Origin: a virus
DNA length: 37,463 nt
Direction: 5' to 3' (one strand)
IMG/VR virus record: IMGVR_UViG_3300037961_006247
Span: 1 to 37,463 of that record
The first letter of the stretch is position 1. Each line of letters starts with the position of its first letter. Both the position numbers and the translations under genes were made by a program. Below the pieces are notes generated by a model, which saw only the letters and a list, made by a program, of their open reading frames with translations, did not search any database and was not told the origin of the DNA. Shown here in pieces: positions 7,714 through 15,768 of this stretch.

Positions 7714-7901
7714 TGAAGGATTTTATAAAGTTTGCTCTAGTATGGTACAGTCAACAAATGGCTATACCTTTTTGGGTAATAGGTCACGTTCATTTATCAT
7801 TAAATGTATATCAAGACTTACACGAAATAATCGCTAGTGTAGGTTTAAATATTTTAGTAGCGATTGGATTTTTAATAGATTATAAACAACAAAAAAAGTA
7901 A
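7713..7901 (+). CDS. Small membrane protein
   Basis: A 62-residue protein with two hydrophobic stretches, about 12-28 (AIPFWVIGHVHLSL region) and 40-56 (SVGLNILVAIGFLI), and a basic end DYKQQKK. It is probably an inner-membrane protein. It starts at the last base of the gp44-like gene (TAATG overlap) and ends three bases before the next ORF. No family is recognised, and its placement between clamp-loader genes gives no functional clue. Confidence 0.6.
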   Translation: MKDFIKFALVWYSQQMAIPFWVIGHVHLSLNVYQDLHEIIASVGLNILVAIGFLIDYKQQKK

Positions 7902-7904
7902 AAA

Positions 7905-8153
7905 ATGCAACAAAAACAACAAATGAACCTAAATGTAGACATTAAAAATACTACATCAATTGAAACTCCTGACGGTGGAGTAATTTTTCAACAAGGAGTA
8001 TTACTTCGTAATGTTTCTAAATTTGTAGTAGGAGCTGATGAGGATGCTCTTATGCCTATTCCGGTATTCTTTGATCCTACAACAGGTAAAATTTTAGAAT
8101 CAACAATTCCAGTTGAACTAAGAGACCAATATAAAGATCACGTTATAAAATAA
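7905..8153 (+). CDS. Hypothetical small protein
   Basis: An 82-residue soluble protein with a Gln/Asn-rich start (MQQKQQMNLNVDIKN). A beta-rich body follows: SIETPDGGVIFQQGVLLRNVSKFVVG, then PIPVFFDPTTGKILEST. The last phrase resembles a beta hairpin. It is compact, with no cysteines. It may be a small virion or accessory protein. The family is unknown. Confidence 0.6.
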   Translation: MQQKQQMNLNVDIKNTTSIETPDGGVIFQQGVLLRNVSKFVVGADEDALMPIPVFFDPTTGKILESTIPVELRDQYKDHVIK

Positions 8154-8159
8154 TAGGTT

Positions 8160-8699
8160 ATGCATCATGCCCCAATGCATTTTATTTATGAGACAAAGGT
8201 TCTCTATCCTGAATTTTTTAAAGATAAAAGATGGTTAGAAATAGGATCAGGAAATTGTTATCCTAAAGCTAAGTCTCATACTGAAAATTGTGAATGGGTT
8301 GGTGTTGATATAGAAGATGGTGAAAATGTAGATGTAGTATCTTTAGGACATCTTTATAAAAGTGATAAATTATTTGATGTTGTTTGTGCTTTTGAAGTAT
8401 TTGAACATGATCCTTATATTGATTTAACAGTTATTAATATGTTAAAGCATTTAAAACCCGGAGGGTTATTTATCATGTCATGTGCTGGTATAGGAAGACC
8501 AGAACACGGTACTTCAAGATCACATCCAGTAGCAATGCCTTTTACACAAGAAATGGATCGTTGGAAAGATTTTTATAGAAATAGAACGCCTTATGATTTT
8601 AAAATGATACCTCATTGGGATAGATTATCTAATGGATATTGGGGTATAAATGAAGGATTAGGAGATTTGTATTATAGAGGATTTAAAAAAGATAAGTAA
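8160..8699 (+). CDS. Class I SAM-dependent methyltransferase
   Basis: Transfers a methyl group from SAM to an unknown acceptor. Motif I is LEIGSGN at residues 26-32. The acidic residue after beta-2 is in VGVDIED, motif IV-like FDVVCAFEVFEHD is at about 75-87, and the post-motif LKPGGLFIMSCAG is also present. This pattern is typical of Methyltransf_11/23-type enzymes. At 179 aa it is short, with little room for a substrate domain. The tail NRTPYDFKMIPHWDRLSNGYWG may shape the substrate site. It sits between clamp-loader genes and overlaps the gp62-like gene by one base. Confidence 0.82.
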   Translation: MHHAPMHFIYETKVLYPEFFKDKRWLEIGSGNCYPKAKSHTENCEWVGVDIEDGENVDVVSLGHLYKSDKLFDVVCAFEVFEHDPYIDLTVINMLKHLKPGGLFIMSCAGIGRPEHGTSRSHPVAMPFTQEMDRWKDFYRNRTPYDFKMIPHWDRLSNGYWGINEGLGDLYYRGFKKDK

Positions 8700-9112
8700 T
8701 GAAACTTTGGGATTGGCTAGATGAAATAACAGTAAAGAAATCACCACCATCCAAATTCTCAGATGAGGATTGGGAAAGTTGGAATTCTTATATGGTTCAT
8801 AGATTTATATCTATGGGTCAAAAGAATATTGAAATAGCTAATATAGCTCAAAGAATGCATCCAACAGATAAAATAGGAATTTATAATTTTTATTGTAATA
8901 TGATTCCTAAGAAAAAAGTTTGGAATAAATACATTAAATCTAAAACAAAAGCAAAAAACAAAGAATTATTAAAATTAATTGCTAGTTATTTTGAATGTGG
9001 ATTTAGTGAAGCAGATGAGTATATTGATACTCTAGGTATGGATAAAATTAAAGATATCTTAAAATCAATGGGACAAGAAAAAAAATCAATAACTAAATTA
9101 ATTAAATTATGA
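8699..9112 (+). CDS. 62: Clamp-loader small subunit (T4 gp62-like)
   Basis: Non-ATPase partner of the gp44-like protein in the clamp loader. The 137 aa are shorter than T4 gp62 (187) but similar to the short gp62 proteins I recall from marine T4-like phages. Shared layout: an N-terminal DWLDEIT-type segment, then SYMVHRFISMGQKNIEIANIA, YNFYCNMIPKKKVWNKYIKS, and a C-terminal helix region ending IDTLGMDKIKDILKSMG. T4 gp62 has a comparable YGKWAKL...LLAKRYQ segment. Location 1 kb after the gp44 homologue supports it. No motif is diagnostic, so the call rests on layout and context. Confidence 0.72.
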   Translation: MKLWDWLDEITVKKSPPSKFSDEDWESWNSYMVHRFISMGQKNIEIANIAQRMHPTDKIGIYNFYCNMIPKKKVWNKYIKSKTKAKNKELLKLIASYFECGFSEADEYIDTLGMDKIKDILKSMGQEKKSITKLIKL

Positions 9113-9330
9113 ACATTCAAGTATACAAATTTTTAAAATCAGAAGCTGAAGCAGATAAAAATAAAGCATTAGCCAGTATTGAATTATTAACTAACCATCC
9201 AGCAGGTATTGGAGATCACTCAACTGGTGATTATTGGAATAATTGTAATGAAGCTCTTCGTTTATTAGCATCAGCAGATGAAAGATTAGAAATATTAGAA
9301 AAATATTTTAACAATAAAGAAGTAATATAA
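9109..9330 (+). CDS. Hypothetical small protein
   Basis: A 73-residue acidic, mostly helical protein (VYKFLKSEAEADKNKALASIELLT ... ALRLLASADERLEILEKYF). It contains a loop HPAGIGDHSTGDYWNNCNEAL, with two helices likely packing around it. It overlaps the gp62-like gene by four bases (ATGA) and touches the next gene by one base, so translation is probably coupled. The family is not recognised. Confidence 0.65.
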   Translation: MNIQVYKFLKSEAEADKNKALASIELLTNHPAGIGDHSTGDYWNNCNEALRLLASADERLEILEKYFNNKEVI

Positions 9331-9755
9331 TGGGAAGTACAGTTGAAAAATACTATGAAATGCAAGAAGACATTAAAAAAGGTAGAAGAACAAAAATCAC
9401 AGTTGATGAAGTACAATCCACTAGTGTAGTAGCTGAATTTGAATCAGAATACCCTGAATTATCTAAAGAATTTAAAAATATTCAATCTGAAATGTATGAA
9501 ATGTTTGCTGCTAAACACATGGATTATGGGCTAAATAATATCTCATTAGGTGGTGATTTAAAAATTGAAGCGGATAAAAAATTTTCACTTACAGGTTTAG
9601 CAATTAGACTTACAGATAAAATTTCAAGATTAAAGAATCTTCTTGTAAATGGTAAAAATTACGTTAAAGGAGAAGGAATGGAAGATACGTTTATTGATAT
9701 AGCTAATTATGGAATAATTGGTTTATTAGTAGGACGTGATAAATGGAAGAAATAA
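9330..9755 (+). CDS. DUF1599 / nucleotide-modification-associated (Nmad1-type) protein
   Basis: An all-helical protein of 141 aa. The pattern KHMDYGLNNISLGG at 62-75, then GLAIRLTDKISRLKNLL at 89-105 and EDTFIDIANYGIIGLLV at 118-134, matches the DUF1599 family. Comparative genomics has named this family Nmad1, because members lie near phage base-modification genes. The acidic residues (D65, D96, E118, D119, D123) resemble the metal-binding face of MazG-like nucleotide pyrophosphohydrolases. It probably acts on a nucleotide. The context with a carbamoyltransferase in the same replication block is suggestive only. Confidence 0.78.
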   Translation: MGSTVEKYYEMQEDIKKGRRTKITVDEVQSTSVVAEFESEYPELSKEFKNIQSEMYEMFAAKHMDYGLNNISLGGDLKIEADKKFSLTGLAIRLTDKISRLKNLLVNGKNYVKGEGMEDTFIDIANYGIIGLLVGRDKWKK

Positions 9756-9758
9756 GTT

Positions 9759-10703
9759 TTGGCTAGAAAAATACCTGCTATAGTAAAATTAATAAGAAAT
9801 TATAATCCTGAACCCATTAACCATGCGTTTCAGAAAAATGTTTCTTACTCACAACTTTCTATGTTTAGACAGTGTCCTAAAAAATGGTCACTTCAATATA
9901 AAGAAGGTCATAAACAATATACACCAACAATTCATACTGTGTTTGGATCAGCTTTACATGAAGCTATACAACATTATTTAACAGTAATGTATGATAAAAG
10001 TGGTGCAGCAGCCGATAGAGAAGATATTATAGGGTTATTTGAAGAAAAACTATCAGAAGAATATAGAGTACAATATAAAAAAAATGGCGATAGCCATTTC
10101 AGCAATGCTGTAGAGTTAAGAGAATTTTTTGAAGATGGTGTTAATATTATTAACTATCTAAAAAAGAACCGATCTAGATATTTTTCAAGAAAAAACACCC
10201 ACTTAGCAGGTTGTGAGGTACCTATTATTATAACGCCTAATAAACGTTATACAAACGTAGTATACCAAGGTTACTTAGATGTTGTGTTATATCATGAATA
10301 TAGTGATACTTTTACTATAATTGATATTAAAACATCAACAAAAGGTTGGAGTAAATGGGCAAAGAAAGATGAAGATAAACAATTCCAATTAATCTTATAT
10401 AAGAAATTCTTTAGTGAAACATTTAACATTCCATTAGAAAAAATTAATATAGAATTTTTTATTGTTAAAAGAAAACTATATGAAAGTGAAGATTATGTTA
10501 TACCAAGAATCCAACAATTCGTTCCTGCATCTGGGAAAGTGAAGATGAATAAGGCAACAAGAGCATTAGACGAGTTTATTACAAAAGTATTTGATAGAAA
10601 AGGATATGCTGATGTTGAACACCAAGCAACTCCTGATAATCCAAATAATAAATGTGACTGGTGTGCATTTTATAAAACACATTTATGTCCTGCGACATTT
10701 TAG
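9759..10703 (+). CDS. Cas4/RecB-like PD-(D/E)XK nuclease with a cysteine cluster
   Basis: Predicted exonuclease of the RecB/Cas4 type acting on phage or host DNA. Active-site elements in order: H67 (GSALHEAI), E153 (GCEVPI), D174 (GYLDVV) and D189-x-K191 (IIDIKTS), followed by a QFQLILYKKFF helix. Four cysteines, C39 (FRQCPKKW), C299, C302 and C310 (CDWCAFYKTHLC), match the layout that holds a [4Fe-4S] cluster in Cas4 and AddB. The start is TTG at 9759, just after the previous stop; no ATG lies in frame upstream of the conserved region. The 314 aa are longer than Cas4 (about 200), and no Cas genes are nearby. Confidence 0.85.
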   Translation: MARKIPAIVKLIRNYNPEPINHAFQKNVSYSQLSMFRQCPKKWSLQYKEGHKQYTPTIHTVFGSALHEAIQHYLTVMYDKSGAAADREDIIGLFEEKLSEEYRVQYKKNGDSHFSNAVELREFFEDGVNIINYLKKNRSRYFSRKNTHLAGCEVPIIITPNKRYTNVVYQGYLDVVLYHEYSDTFTIIDIKTSTKGWSKWAKKDEDKQFQLILYKKFFSETFNIPLEKINIEFFIVKRKLYESEDYVIPRIQQFVPASGKVKMNKATRALDEFITKVFDRKGYADVEHQATPDNPNNKCDWCAFYKTHLCPATF

Positions 10704-10745
10704 AATCCACATATATGTATATGCAAATATTAAAATATAAAAATT

Positions 10746-10940
10746 ATGACAAATAGTAAAGAAATGACACTAACTAGTGTTAAAGTAAGAAGTAATTTAT
10801 TTGAAAATTTTAAGATTGAATGTGTAAAACGAAAATTTAGTTTCCAAAAGCTTGCTGATAGAGCTATCTTTTTGTATCTTACAGATGAAGATTTTAGAAA
10901 ACAAATAAACAATCAAACTAATTTAGAAATTAAAGAATAA
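10746..10940 (+). CDS. Ribbon-helix-helix DNA-binding protein, putative
   Basis: A 64-residue protein with a beta strand LTSVKVRSNLFENFKIEC followed by two helices (KFSFQKLADRAIFLYL, DEDFRKQINNQ). This is the Arc/MetJ ribbon-helix-helix layout, in which the strand's alternating residues read the major groove. Small RHH regulators are common in phages. It follows a 42-bp gap after the nuclease gene and directly precedes the 12-kb glycan module, so it could regulate that module; this is inference. The gap contains AT-rich sequence but no copy of the TTTGG/TATATTTA promoter. Confidence 0.65.
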   Translation: MTNSKEMTLTSVKVRSNLFENFKIECVKRKFSFQKLADRAIFLYLTDEDFRKQINNQTNLEIKE

Positions 10941-10946
10941 AAATAA

Positions 10947-12377
10947 ATGAAAGAAGGTTATGTTAAACCAAATGATAGAAAAAAAATTCTATTATTAACA
11001 GATGATATTAGAGTTCATTCTGGAGTTGCACAAGTAGGTAGAGAAATAGTTGTTAATACTTGTCATAGATATAATTGGGTGCAAATGGCTGGTTCTGTAA
11101 AACATCCCGAAGCAGGGAAAACTACTAATTTAAATGCTGATTGTGGTAAAGAAAATGGAATTGATGATGCATCAGTTACATTATATCCTGTACATGGTTA
11201 TGGGGACCCAGATATATTAAAACGTGTAATTGAAATTGAAAAACCGGATGCTTTATTTCTAATTACAGACCCAAGATATTTCCAATGGGTATTTCAAATG
11301 GAAGAAGAAATTAGATCAAATATTCCTATTGCTTACTTAAATATTTGGGATGATATGCCAGCACCTCAATATAATGAAGAATTTTATGATTCATGTGATG
11401 CTTTATTTGGTATATCAAAACAAACAGTAGCAATTAATAAAATTGTTTTAGGTGATAAAGCTGATAATAAAATTATTAAATATGTACCTCATGGTTTAGA
11501 TGAAAAAAAGTATTTTCCATTAAAATCAGAAACTAAAGAATATAAAGAATTTAAAAATAGATATACTAGAGGTAAAGAAAAAGATTTTATTTTACTTTTT
11601 AATTCTAGAAACATTAGACGTAAATCAATCCCTGATGCTTTAGCAGCTTGGAAACTATTTACAGATGATCTTACCCCAGAACAAAAAGATAAAGCATTAT
11701 TTATTTTACATACTGAACCAGTAAGTGATCATGGTACTGATTTACCAGCTGTAATAGAATATTTAATGGGTCCTGATGATACATCAGTAATTATATCACA
11801 AGAAAAAATTCCTTACCAACAAATGAATTATTTGTATAATATGGCTGATGCTGTTATATTACTATCAGCAGCTGAAGGTTGGGGATTAGCATTAACTGAA
11901 TCATTACTTACAGGTACTCCTTTTATAGCAAACGTAACTGGTGGTATGCAAGACCAAATGAGATTTGTAGATGATAAAGGAAATTGGTATACTAATTCTA
12001 AAGAAATACCTTCAAATCAAAATAAAACATTTACAGAGCATGGAGAATGGGTTTTACCTGTTTATCCTAAAGCATTAGGAATGGTTGGTTCTCCTATAAC
12101 ACCTTATATTTGGGATAGTAGATGTGATTTTAAAGATGCATATCAAAATCTAAAAGAAATGTATGCTATGAGTAGTAAAGAAAGAAAAAGAAGAGGTAAT
12201 GAAGGAAGAAAATGGGCTATGGGAGATGAAGCTGGGTTTACAGCATCTAAAATGGCTAATAAATTTTCAGATGGGATGGATGAATTATTTTCTACTTGGA
12301 AACCAAGAGAAAAATTCGTATTCTTAAAGGACGATGATTTTAAACCTAGACAATTAAACCATAAATTAGTATATTAA
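10947..12377 (+). CDS. Glycosyltransferase, GT4-like (GT-B fold)
   Basis: A 476-aa protein predicted to transfer a sugar from a nucleotide donor. The N-terminal Rossmann domain begins KILLLTDDIRVHSGVAQVGREIV, with the glycine-containing acceptor loop. The second domain carries FILLFNSRNIRRKSIPDAL near residues 212-230. The nucleotide-sugar motif AAEGWGLALTESLLTGTPFI near 310-329 is the E-x7-E signature. No signal peptide or membrane segment is present, so it is cytoplasmic. It opens the glycan module, one base before the second GT gene. The donor and acceptor are unknown. Confidence 0.85.
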   Translation: MKEGYVKPNDRKKILLLTDDIRVHSGVAQVGREIVVNTCHRYNWVQMAGSVKHPEAGKTTNLNADCGKENGIDDASVTLYPVHGYGDPDILKRVIEIEKPDALFLITDPRYFQWVFQMEEEIRSNIPIAYLNIWDDMPAPQYNEEFYDSCDALFGISKQTVAINKIVLGDKADNKIIKYVPHGLDEKKYFPLKSETKEYKEFKNRYTRGKEKDFILLFNSRNIRRKSIPDALAAWKLFTDDLTPEQKDKALFILHTEPVSDHGTDLPAVIEYLMGPDDTSVIISQEKIPYQQMNYLYNMADAVILLSAAEGWGLALTESLLTGTPFIANVTGGMQDQMRFVDDKGNWYTNSKEIPSNQNKTFTEHGEWVLPVYPKALGMVGSPITPYIWDSRCDFKDAYQNLKEMYAMSSKERKRRGNEGRKWAMGDEAGFTASKMANKFSDGMDELFSTWKPREKFVFLKDDDFKPRQLNHKLVY

Positions 12378-13670
12378 ATGAAAAATACATTTTACGTAAG
12401 TTGCCCAATTGACACCTACTCAGGATATGGAGCTAGAAGTAGGGATTTTGTTAAAGCATTAATAGAATCAAATAAATATGATGTTAAAATTTTATCTCAA
12501 AGATGGGGTAATACCAGAAAAGGGTTTTTAAACGATTTTAAAGAATGGGAATTTTTAAAAAAATATATAGTACCTGGATTAAATGTTCAACCTGATATTT
12601 GGTGTCAAGTAACAGTTCCAAATGAGTTTCAAAAAGTAGGAAAATATAATATTGGATTAACAGCTGGTATTGAAACAACGGCTTGTGCTCATCAATGGAT
12701 TGAAGGTTGTAATAGAATGGATTTAATATTAACTTCATCAAATCATTCTAAAAAAGTATTTGAAGGCACTTCATATGAAGCTCATAATAAACAAACAGGA
12801 GAAAAAGGAACATTAAAATTAACTACACCAGTTAAAGTATTATTTGAAGGTGCTAATTTAGATGTTTACAAATCTATTAAAAAATTTGAAAATAAAAAAT
12901 TATTTAATCATATAAATAATATTCCTGAGAATTTTGCTTATCTATTTGTTGGACATTGGTTACAAGGTGAAATGGGTCAAGACAGAAAAAACGTTGGTTT
13001 ATTAGTAAAAGCTTTTTATGAGGTATTTAAAAATAAATCTAACGCCCCAGCTCTTATTTTAAAAACAAGTTGTGGTAGAGGAAGTCTTATAGATAGAAGA
13101 GAAGTACAAAAAAGAATTGATTCAATTAAAAAATCAGTACCAAGCAAAAAATTACCTCACGTATATTTAATTCATGGTGATTTATCTGACTCAGAAATGA
13201 ATGAATTGTATAATCACCCTAAAATTAAAGCAAATGTATCTGCAACTAAAGGTGAGGGATTTGGTAGACCATTATTAGAATTTGCTCTAACAGGAAAACC
13301 AACAATTGCAACAGGTTGGAGTGGTCATGTTGATTTTTTAGATGCTAAACTAACACCTATAATGGGGGGTAAATTAGAAGATATTCACCCATCAGCTCAA
13401 CAAAAAGATATGTTAATTGAAGGATCTAAATGGTTTAGTGTAGATCATGGTCATTTAGGACATTTCTTAACAGATGTAAAGAAAAATTATAAACAATGGA
13501 GTTCAAAATCTAAAGTATTAGGTAATAAACTTAAAAGAAATTTTAGTTTTGAAGCTATGAAAAACTTACTTATAGAGATTTTAGATGAAAATGTAGATGT
13601 ACCTACACAAGTAAAACTAAATATTCCTAAATTAGATGCAACTTCATTACCAACATTAAAAAAAGTATAA
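12378..13670 (+). CDS. Glycosyltransferase, GT4-like (GT-B fold)
   Basis: A 430-aa cytoplasmic glycosyltransferase. The N-terminus TFYVSCPIDTYSGYGARSRDFV has the serine/glycine loop of GT-B enzymes. The C-terminal domain has VSATKGEGFGRPLLEFALTG with the E-x7-E pattern, followed by KPTIATGWSGHVDFL. It immediately follows the first GT4 gene with no gap. The two proteins have similar domain plans but differ clearly in sequence, so they are probably not a recent duplication. They may act in sequence on the same glycan. Confidence 0.85.
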   Translation: MKNTFYVSCPIDTYSGYGARSRDFVKALIESNKYDVKILSQRWGNTRKGFLNDFKEWEFLKKYIVPGLNVQPDIWCQVTVPNEFQKVGKYNIGLTAGIETTACAHQWIEGCNRMDLILTSSNHSKKVFEGTSYEAHNKQTGEKGTLKLTTPVKVLFEGANLDVYKSIKKFENKKLFNHINNIPENFAYLFVGHWLQGEMGQDRKNVGLLVKAFYEVFKNKSNAPALILKTSCGRGSLIDRREVQKRIDSIKKSVPSKKLPHVYLIHGDLSDSEMNELYNHPKIKANVSATKGEGFGRPLLEFALTGKPTIATGWSGHVDFLDAKLTPIMGGKLEDIHPSAQQKDMLIEGSKWFSVDHGHLGHFLTDVKKNYKQWSSKSKVLGNKLKRNFSFEAMKNLLIEILDENVDVPTQVKLNIPKLDATSLPTLKKV

Positions 13671-13671
13671 A

Positions 13672-14127
13672 ATGGATAATTTAGTTAAATGTGATAGATG
13701 TGGATCTGATGCTTGTTATGTTCAAGAAGTAAATAATGAAATAAAAAACTATCAATGTTATGGTTGTGGTTTTATAACTAATTCATTATTAAAAAAAGAT
13801 AGTAGATTTTTTGAAGAACAAATGGAGTTACTACCTAATTTATATAAAGAATTAATGGGTGAGGCTGAAGATGGAAAAATTTGGATGCCTTCAACAGTAA
13901 ATCAACCTGAAAAAGGTATGATATTTGCTAATGGTAAATCATCTGATAATTGGAAATGGGCAGCTGTGTTAGCAGTTCCTGTAACAGAAGAAGAAAAAGA
14001 AAAATATCCAATACCAAATAAAAAAGGTGAATATTATAAGTGGAGAATGGATATGAGTACTATGAAAGAATTTGAAGAAAAAGACTATATTGAAGCATTA
14101 GATTATATAGGAATTTTTTCAGCATAA
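13672..14127 (+). CDS. Zinc-ribbon protein of unknown function
   Basis: A 151-residue protein. The N-terminal zinc ribbon has C7-x2-C10 and C29-x2-C32 (KCDRCGSDACY...YQCYGCGF). The rest contains GKIWMPSTVNQPEKGMIFANGK and KWAAVLAVPVTEEEKEKYP. It lies in the glycan module between glycosyltransferases and a sugar epimerase but has no enzyme motif. Zinc ribbons can bind nucleic acid or protein, and neither can be chosen here. Confidence 0.65.
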   Translation: MDNLVKCDRCGSDACYVQEVNNEIKNYQCYGCGFITNSLLKKDSRFFEEQMELLPNLYKELMGEAEDGKIWMPSTVNQPEKGMIFANGKSSDNWKWAAVLAVPVTEEEKEKYPIPNKKGEYYKWRMDMSTMKEFEEKDYIEALDYIGIFSA

Positions 14128-14138
14128 ATAAACACAAC

Positions 14139-14279
14139 ATGGGAAGAAACCAAGATAATGGAAATGTTCAATTAAATTCAATTAGAAATGAGTTTAATGA
14201 TAGAACATCATCTAAAAATTATTTAGGCCAAGCAAATAGAATGGCTTGGAATAGTAAAAGAAGATTTAGAACCATTTAA
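14139..14279 (+). CDS. Tiny basic protein, 46 aa
   Basis: A short ORF filling the gap between the zinc-ribbon gene and the epimerase. It reads MGRNQDNGNVQLNSIRNEF and ends NSKRRFRTI. It is Asn-, Ser- and Arg-rich with net positive charge. The start is preceded by AACACAAC and the stop lies three bases before the next ATG, which fits the dense packing seen throughout. No family is recognised. Coding status rests on its position and on codon use like that of its neighbours. Confidence 0.5.
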   Translation: MGRNQDNGNVQLNSIRNEFNDRTSSKNYLGQANRMAWNSKRRFRTI

Positions 14280-14282
14280 GAA

Positions 14283-15155
14283 ATGAAAATATTAGTAACA
14301 GGAGGAGCTGGCTTCATTGGAGTTAATCTAATAGAAAGATTAATAAAAGAAGGTCATGATGTTCATTCCTTAGACAATTATACTACAGGTACTGATAAAA
14401 ATCATTTACCTACAGTTCAATATTATAAAGGTGATGTAAGTGAACATGGAAGTTTTGATTGGTTTTTAGCTGAAGATTATGACATAATTTATCACTTAGC
14501 CGCTCAATCAAGAGTTCAACCATCATTTGAGGATCCATCAGAAACATTTACTTCTAATGTTTTAGGTACTAAAAGAGTATGTGAATTTGCTTTAAAAATT
14601 GGTGCTAAAGTAGTATATGCTGGTTCATCTTCCAAACACCACAATCCAGCAACATCACCTTATGCTATGTATAAATACTTAGGTGAAGGTGTTTGCAAAC
14701 TATATAAAGAATCTTTTAATTTAGAAGTTGAAATTTGTAGATTTTATAATGTATATGGTCCTGGTGAAGCATTAGATGAAGTAAATGGTAATGTAATTGG
14801 AATTTGGAGGTCAAGAGTTGAAAGAGGTGCTGATATTGAAATAGTAGGTGATGGTGAACAAAGAAGAGATTTTACCCATGTAGAAGATATAGTTGATGGT
14901 TTATACAAAATAGGAACTAAAAATATAGAACATCATGATGCTTGGGAATTAGGAACTGGAGTTAATTATTCAATTAATGAATTAGGTAAAATGTTTCAAA
15001 ATAAATTTAACTGTGAGATTTCATATTTAGAAGACCAACCAGGTAATTATAGAGCTACACTTTGTGAAAGTGAAGATGCTATTGAACTCTTAGGTTGGAA
15101 ACCTAAAGATCAATTATTATATTATATCAACAATTTAGATAAAAATGAATATTAG
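14283..15155 (+). CDS. NAD-dependent sugar epimerase/dehydratase (extended SDR)
   Basis: Acts on a nucleotide sugar, probably as a 4-epimerase or related enzyme. The Rossmann motif GGAGFIG is at 7-13. YHLAAQSRVQPSFEDP at about 70-85 is the region after the NAD site. The catalytic pair is Y127-x3-K131 (SPYAMYK), preceded by the AGSSS segment. The substrate region FYNVYGPGEALDEVNGNVI and FTHVEDIVDGLY follow. The 290 aa are slightly short for the GalE/WbpP-like group (about 310-340). It overlaps the next gene by 11 bases. The exact sugar cannot be assigned. Confidence 0.86.
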   Translation: MKILVTGGAGFIGVNLIERLIKEGHDVHSLDNYTTGTDKNHLPTVQYYKGDVSEHGSFDWFLAEDYDIIYHLAAQSRVQPSFEDPSETFTSNVLGTKRVCEFALKIGAKVVYAGSSSKHHNPATSPYAMYKYLGEGVCKLYKESFNLEVEICRFYNVYGPGEALDEVNGNVIGIWRSRVERGADIEIVGDGEQRRDFTHVEDIVDGLYKIGTKNIEHHDAWELGTGVNYSINELGKMFQNKFNCEISYLEDQPGNYRATLCESEDAIELLGWKPKDQLLYYINNLDKNEY

Positions 15156-15768
15156 TTACGCAATAACAGTTTGTGATGAATTTGTAGAAATTCAAAGATT
15201 AGTTTTATTTCTTTTAGAAAAAAAGCGTCCCGAAGATAATATTGTTGTATTATATGACATTAATAAAGGTCATGAAGGTATAGAACAATTTTTAAGAGCA
15301 AAATCAGTTAACTGTGAAATTGTTTGGATGCCAGGTGAATTTGATGGTCACTTTGCTAATTGGAAAAATAAATTAACTGATATGTGTAGTGGTGATTGGA
15401 TCTTTCAAATAGATGCAGATGAAATACCACATGAAACATTAATAGAATATTTGCCTGAAATAATATTAAGTAACCCTGATAATGAAGTTATTAGAGTTCC
15501 AAGAGTTAACACAGTACATGGTTTAACTGAAGAATATATTAGACAGTGGAGATGGAATGTAAACGATAAAGGTTGGGTTAATTGGCCTGATTTTCAGTGG
15601 AGAATTTATAAAAATATTCCTAAAATTAGATGGGTAAATAAAGTACATGAAGTATTAGAAGGATATAAAACATGGTCTAACCTTCATGAAGAGGAAAGAT
15701 TCGCTTTATATCATCCTAAAGATATAGAAAAACAAGTAAAACAAAATAATTATTATAATACATTATGA
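15145..15768 (+). CDS. Glycosyltransferase, GT2-like (GT-A fold)
   Basis: A 207-residue protein. The N-terminus ISYAITVCDEFVEIQRLVLFL is the GT-A donor-binding start. The metal-binding motif lies in WIFQIDADEIPHETL. A downstream WRIYKNIPKIRWVNKVHEVL segment is common in GT2 relatives that carry a histidine near the acceptor site. No transmembrane segment is present. It overlaps the epimerase genes on both sides (11 and 4 bases), so expression is tightly coupled. Confidence 0.82.
   Translation: MNISYAITVCDEFVEIQRLVLFLLEKKRPEDNIVVLYDINKGHEGIEQFLRAKSVNCEIVWMPGEFDGHFANWKNKLTDMCSGDWIFQIDADEIPHETLIEYLPEIILSNPDNEVIRVPRVNTVHGLTEEYIRQWRWNVNDKGWVNWPDFQWRIYKNIPKIRWVNKVHEVLEGYKTWSNLHEEERFALYHPKDIEKQVKQNNYYNTL

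Noticed and set aside
7713-7901. gp62 candidate directly after the gp44-like gene
   Set aside because: The 62-aa product is a membrane protein; the gp62-like layout is in the 137-aa gene at 8699.
9759-10703. CRISPR-Cas system suggested by a Cas4-like gene
   Set aside because: No repeats-spacer array and no other Cas genes in the window.
10704-10745. Promoter before the ribbon-helix-helix gene
   Set aside because: GTATATGC resembles the -7 box but no TTG occurs 20 nt upstream.
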